Part shown: positions 5,999-8,321 of the stretch, piece after piece
Layout of the letters: each line of letters begins with the position of its first letter
Position numbering within the stretch: position 1 is the first letter of the stretch
NCBI GenBank assembly: GCA_965248715.1
Contig: CBDFKB010000001.1
Coordinates: 1-8,321, forward strand
Direction: 5' to 3'
Length of the DNA stretch: 8,321 nucleotides
DNA from: CBDFKB01 sp965248715
GTDB taxonomy: Bacteria; Pseudomonadota; Alphaproteobacteria; Rhizobiales; Rhizobiaceae
Notes under the pieces: model-generated
The model's input: only the letters and a program-made list of their open reading frames with translations
Database searches by the model: none
Told to the model about the DNA's origin: nothing
Translations under genes and position numbers: made by a program

Positions 5999-6781
5999 TT
6001 GCACATCCTCCTTATCAATCTTGATGGGTCGAAAGACCGGCTGGAATTTCAACAACAGCAATTGGCGGACCTTGGTCTAACATTTGAACGGATCACGGCG
6101 GTAGCGCCAGCCGATCTGGATTTTAACGCGCTTGCGCCTTTGTTGGACCGCTGGGAGCGGCCGCTTAAGGATACTGAAATCGCCTGTATGTTGAGCCATC
6201 GCAGGTGCTGGGAGCGGGTCGCTGGGTATGGTCAACCGGTGCTGGTGCTGGAAGACGATGTGTTGATTTCCCGTTTCCTGCCCGAGGTGCTGGCGGCGCT
6301 AGAAGAATTTGATGGCGCCGATCATTTAACGCTGGAGGCGCGCGGGCGCAGAAAACTGCTCGACCGCGAACCGATAGCCTTGGCTGGCCGTTTTTATCTG
6401 GTCCGGCTATATCTTGATCGTTCCGGTGCTGCCGGTTATGTGCTGTGGCCAGGTGGCGCCAGGAAACTTATCACGGCGGCCAACCACGCCATTGGCCTTG
6501 CTGACGCTTTGATCTGCCAAACCGCGACGCTTAATTCTTGGCAAGTGGAGCCGGCACCGCTCATTCAATCCGACTGCGCGGCACTTTACGGGGTAAGCGA
6601 TCCGCTTTGTTCCGGCTCGATGATTGCGAAGGGTAATAAGGTGGGTTATGCGGGGCAAACGAAGGCCACATGGCTTGGGTTTAAGTGGCGGCGCGTGGTC
6701 AGCCAGATCAAAATGGGGTGTCGGCAATTGAAAGCCATGGGCGTTGCCAAGATGAGACAAGTTGAGGTCGATTTGACTTAG
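5999..6781 (+). CDS. Family 25 (GT25) glycosyltransferase, first of a tandem pair
   Basis: A 260-residue cytoplasmic or membrane-associated enzyme. It starts at TTG 5999, with GGAG (5990-5993) 5 nt upstream. An in-frame TGA at 5975-5977 excludes a longer ATG form, and the sequence from this TTG opens directly on the family's usual N-terminus (HILLINLDGSKDRL). Further GT25 marks are EIACMLSHRRCWERV at about 60-74, VLVLEDDV at 81-88 with the acidic metal and nucleotide-sugar site, GAAGYVLWPGGARKL at about 143-156, and the late VEPAPLIQSD at about 183-192. GT25 enzymes add sugars to LPS core or lipooligosaccharide, and some act on proteins. The acceptor here is unknown. The C-terminus is basic. 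The TAG stop straddles the junction with an inserted 270-bp element; without the insertion the stop would still be TAG. Confidence 0.85.
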   Translation: MHILLINLDGSKDRLEFQQQQLADLGLTFERITAVAPADLDFNALAPLLDRWERPLKDTEIACMLSHRRCWERVAGYGQPVLVLEDDVLISRFLPEVLAALEEFDGADHLTLEARGRRKLLDREPIALAGRFYLVRLYLDRSGAAGYVLWPGGARKLITAANHAIGLADALICQTATLNSWQVEPAPLIQSDCAALYGVSDPLCSGSMIAKGNKVGYAGQTKATWLGFKWRRVVSQIKMGCRQLKAMGVAKMRQVEVDLT

Positions 6782-6811
6782 AGCCCTTTTAATGAATTCG
6801 GAGCCATTGTG
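6781..6811 (+). repeat. Left terminal inverted repeat of the 270-bp element
   Basis: The first 20 bp match the complement of the right end with one mismatch; a further 11 bp match partly when one gap is allowed. The outermost G follows the TA target copy directly and becomes the third base of the upstream gene's TAG stop. Confidence 0.8.
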
Positions 6812-7018
6812 ATGGAGCGATTTTGCGTCAAGATCAAGTAGCGACGCGCATGGCCATACCGCGCGGTACGCTCATGCGGCGATGCGCAGATATTGGCGCA
6901 AAAGCGCCCATCCTTTCAGGTTCTGATTGGCGGGCATCCGCCGCCGAACCGGGTTTGCCCGATGCACCGCATCGCGCTGCACACGTTTCAGCTGCGGCCT
7001 ACCTCGCAAATCAAGAAA

Positions 7019-7050
7019 CACAATTGACTTCGAATTCATTAAAAGAGCTC
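7019..7050 (-). repeat. Right terminal inverted repeat of the 270-bp element
   Basis: This is the mirror of 6781-6811. It ends immediately before the second TA (7051-7052). Its outer AAGAG (7043-7047) lies 9 nt before the ATG of the downstream glycosyltransferase gene and may serve as that gene's ribosome binding site. Confidence 0.8.
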
Positions 7051-7056
7051 TAGCGC

Positions 7057-7812
7057 ATGTGGACCTCCTACCTGATCAATCTCGATAACAATACGACTAG
7101 GCTTTCCTGCGCCAAGCAAGAATTTGCTACGGCCGGGGTCGAATGCGAACGGGTGCCCGGTATCCTCGGCACGGCACTGAGTAAAGACGAAATCGCCCGG
7201 GTCTATGACCACGCCAGCAATCGGCGGTGCGCCCGGGTGCCTTTGGTGCCAGCGGAAATAGGTTGTTATCTAAGCCACTTGGAGTGCTGGCGGCGCATCG
7301 CCGAAGGCGATCAAGCCGGTGGCTTCATCTTTGAGGATGATTTTTCCGCGAAGCCGGAACTGGCCGCGATCATGGCAAAAATCGAAGCTCTAGATTGCCG
7401 CTTTGCCGGCAAACCGTTTGATTGCGTCAAACTGTTTCAGCTTTCTGAACCCATCTATATCCGCAAGCAACCTTTGACCGACAACGCTTGGATCGGTTTG
7501 CCGAAACGGGTTCCCACCTGCTTGACCGCCTATGGATTGACCCGCGACGCGGCAGTCCGTTTGCGAGACAATTCCCTGCCGTTTTTTCGGCCGGTGGACG
7601 AGGACTTTAAATTCTGGTGGGAGAAAGGAATTACCGTGTTGACGGTAACCCCGTCGCCGGTCGAACTTGGCAACCAGGATGCGGAAACCGGTACCATCGG
7701 TGATGCCAGGCGCGAAGCTGCCGGCGGCAATTCGTTTAGCCGATTATGGCGCAACCTTACCTATCAGGCCCGCTATAGCTGGGGCGTGTTCAGCAATAAT
7801 ATTGGACGGTGA
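7057..7812 (+). CDS. Family 25 (GT25) glycosyltransferase, second of a tandem pair
   Basis: A 251-residue protein starting at ATG 7057. It opens with TSYLINLDNNTTRL, has EIGCYLSHLECWRRI at about 67-81, the acidic GGFIFEDDF at 88-96, and a late RPVDEDFKFWWEKG at about 178-191, in the order expected for GT25. It shares the layout of the preceding GT25 gene but differs widely between motifs, so the two probably arose by an old duplication or separate acquisition and add different linkages (inference). AAGAG at 7043-7047, in the end of the inserted element, is the best ribosome binding site. Before the insertion, the gene would have started three bases after the upstream stop and probably relied on translational coupling. 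The acceptor, whether glycolipid, capsule or protein, cannot be told from sequence. Confidence 0.85.
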   Translation: MWTSYLINLDNNTTRLSCAKQEFATAGVECERVPGILGTALSKDEIARVYDHASNRRCARVPLVPAEIGCYLSHLECWRRIAEGDQAGGFIFEDDFSAKPELAAIMAKIEALDCRFAGKPFDCVKLFQLSEPIYIRKQPLTDNAWIGLPKRVPTCLTAYGLTRDAAVRLRDNSLPFFRPVDEDFKFWWEKGITVLTVTPSPVELGNQDAETGTIGDARREAAGGNSFSRLWRNLTYQARYSWGVFSNNIGR

Positions 7813-7852
7813 TGTTTTACCTGGTGATCCATATTCCGTGTGGGCGTACTTC

Positions 7853-8321
7853 ATGAAGATTGTTCATTTTCACATGGGCAAGGAAGGGGGTGCGGAGAAA
7901 TTCTTCGTGCATCTGGCTCACGCATTTGCCGAACGTGGCGCTGAACAAAAGGCGTTTATCCGCCCGAACCGTACCTGGCGCGACGCGGTTGCCAGGGTGG
8001 CGGAAATTCATGAAGGAAATTTTCGCCGGGTTTCTGTTGAGCGGTTCATTTTGATGAGCCGGGTAAACCACTTGGTCAATCAGTTCAAACCAGACGCGTT
8101 GATGGCGTGGATGCCGCGCGGATCACGTATGGTGCCGGACTATCGCGACGCGGTACGGGTTGCGCGGCTTGGCGACTATCCCGAAAAATTGGATGCGTTC
8201 ACCAATATTGACATATTGGTTGGCAACACGCCGGGGATTGTCGAATGTTGCCATAATCTCGGTTGGAATGGTCGGCTCGAAGTGGTGTCGAATTTCACCA
8301 CGGTCAGTGATGCGCCAGCAA
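7853..8321 (+). CDS. GT4-like GT-B glycosyltransferase, N-terminal part (partial)
   Basis: The frame runs open from ATG 7853 to the end of the window, giving 156 residues. The start MKIVHFHMGKEGGAEKFF has the hydrophobic first strand and the GGAE loop typical of the N-terminal half of GT-B enzymes of family 4. It is followed by HLAHAFAERGAEQKAFI (first helix and second strand), by FKPDALMAWMPRGS, and by IDILVGNTPGIVE, the strand that normally precedes the interdomain region. The C-terminal nucleotide-sugar domain lies outside the window. GTG 7838 is an in-frame alternative start. ATG is preferred because the conserved strand begins right after it, although no strong ribosome binding site is seen for either. 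The gene follows the second GT25 by 40 bp and is probably cotranscribed. Confidence 0.75.
   Translation, partial: MKIVHFHMGKEGGAEKFFVHLAHAFAERGAEQKAFIRPNRTWRDAVARVAEIHEGNFRRVSVERFILMSRVNHLVNQFKPDALMAWMPRGSRMVPDYRDAVRVARLGDYPEKLDAFTNIDILVGNTPGIVECCHNLGWNGRLEVVSNFTTVSDAPA

Larger units (their letters stand above)
6781..7050. mobile_element. 270-bp MITE-like element with terminal inverted repeats and TA target duplication
   Basis: The ends are inverted copies: 6781-6800 reads GAGCCCTTTTAATGAATTCG, and the complement of 7031-7050 reads the same with one change (GAGCTC for GAGCCC), 19 of 20. With one gap the match continues weakly to 6811 and 7019 (ATTGTG). The element is flanked by TA on both sides (6779-6780 and 7051-7052), the hallmark of IS630/Tc1/mariner-type insertion. 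Removing the element and one TA restores ...GACTTAGCGCATG..., which places the upstream GT25 stop 3 bp before the downstream GT25 start. The element is too short for a transposase. An open frame at 6823-7053 shows nothing recognisable, so this is probably a non-autonomous derivative. A perfect palindrome TACCGCGCGGTA lies at 6857-6868. Confidence 0.75.

Noticed and set aside
5592..6080. 162-residue + strand frame overlapping the SctD-like and first GT25 genes
   Set aside because: It lies out of frame within two better supported genes and carries no motif. Its length comes from the same GC-rich codon bias.
6823..7053. 76-residue + strand frame filling most of the 270-bp element, starting at TTG
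   Set aside because: It has no ribosome binding site and no recognisable domain, reads straight through the right terminal repeat, and stops in the target duplication. It is best explained as chance openness in GC-rich DNA or decayed element sequence.
1..8321. tRNA, rRNA, CRISPR array or full insertion sequence
   Set aside because: No cloverleaf-type sequence, no regularly spaced short repeats and no transposase motif were found on reading either strand.

Overview
The window reads like an accessory, surface or secretion locus of a Gram-negative bacterium, most likely an alphaproteobacterium. This is inferred from moderate-to-high GC content, inner-membrane and periplasmic adaptor genes, and two intergenic copies of a palindromic repeat that resembles the dispersed repeats common in alphaproteobacterial genomes. 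No species call is possible from the sequence alone. Every confident gene is on the + strand. One small candidate gene runs the other way.

Layout. (1) Positions 1-3914 hold an adaptor module: the last codons of a membrane-fusion/RND adaptor, a HlyD-type adaptor with a long cytoplasmic N-terminus (probably GAF-like), and a large polytopic M50 zinc-metalloprotease fused to a C-terminal HlyD-like adaptor. The gaps are 28 and 40 bp, so this looks like one operon. (2) Positions 3912-4484 hold two 105-bp direct repeats, about 80% identical, that bracket a short cysteine-containing secreted-protein candidate on the - strand. (3) Positions 4646-5850 hold two overlapping genes. Their products look like the periplasmic N0/N1 part of a type III-type secretin without its barrel (compare the split secretin RhcC1/NolW of rhizobia) and a small membrane-anchored protein like the periplasmic part of SctD. 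No other type III gene is visible. (4) Positions 5999-8321 hold a glycosyltransferase block: two tandem family-25 (GT25) genes and the start of a GT4-like gene. A 270-bp element with near-perfect terminal inverted repeats and a TA target duplication sits exactly in the stop codon of the first GT25 gene.

How the parts may work together (inference): the adaptor/M50 module and the secretin/SctD-like pair could form an envelope-spanning export assembly for a surface polypeptide, with the glycosyltransferases modifying that product or a surface glycan. The most notable observations are the orphan secretin-N/SctD-like pair beside type I-like adaptors, and the MITE-like insertion whose pre-insertion state can be reconstructed to the base.
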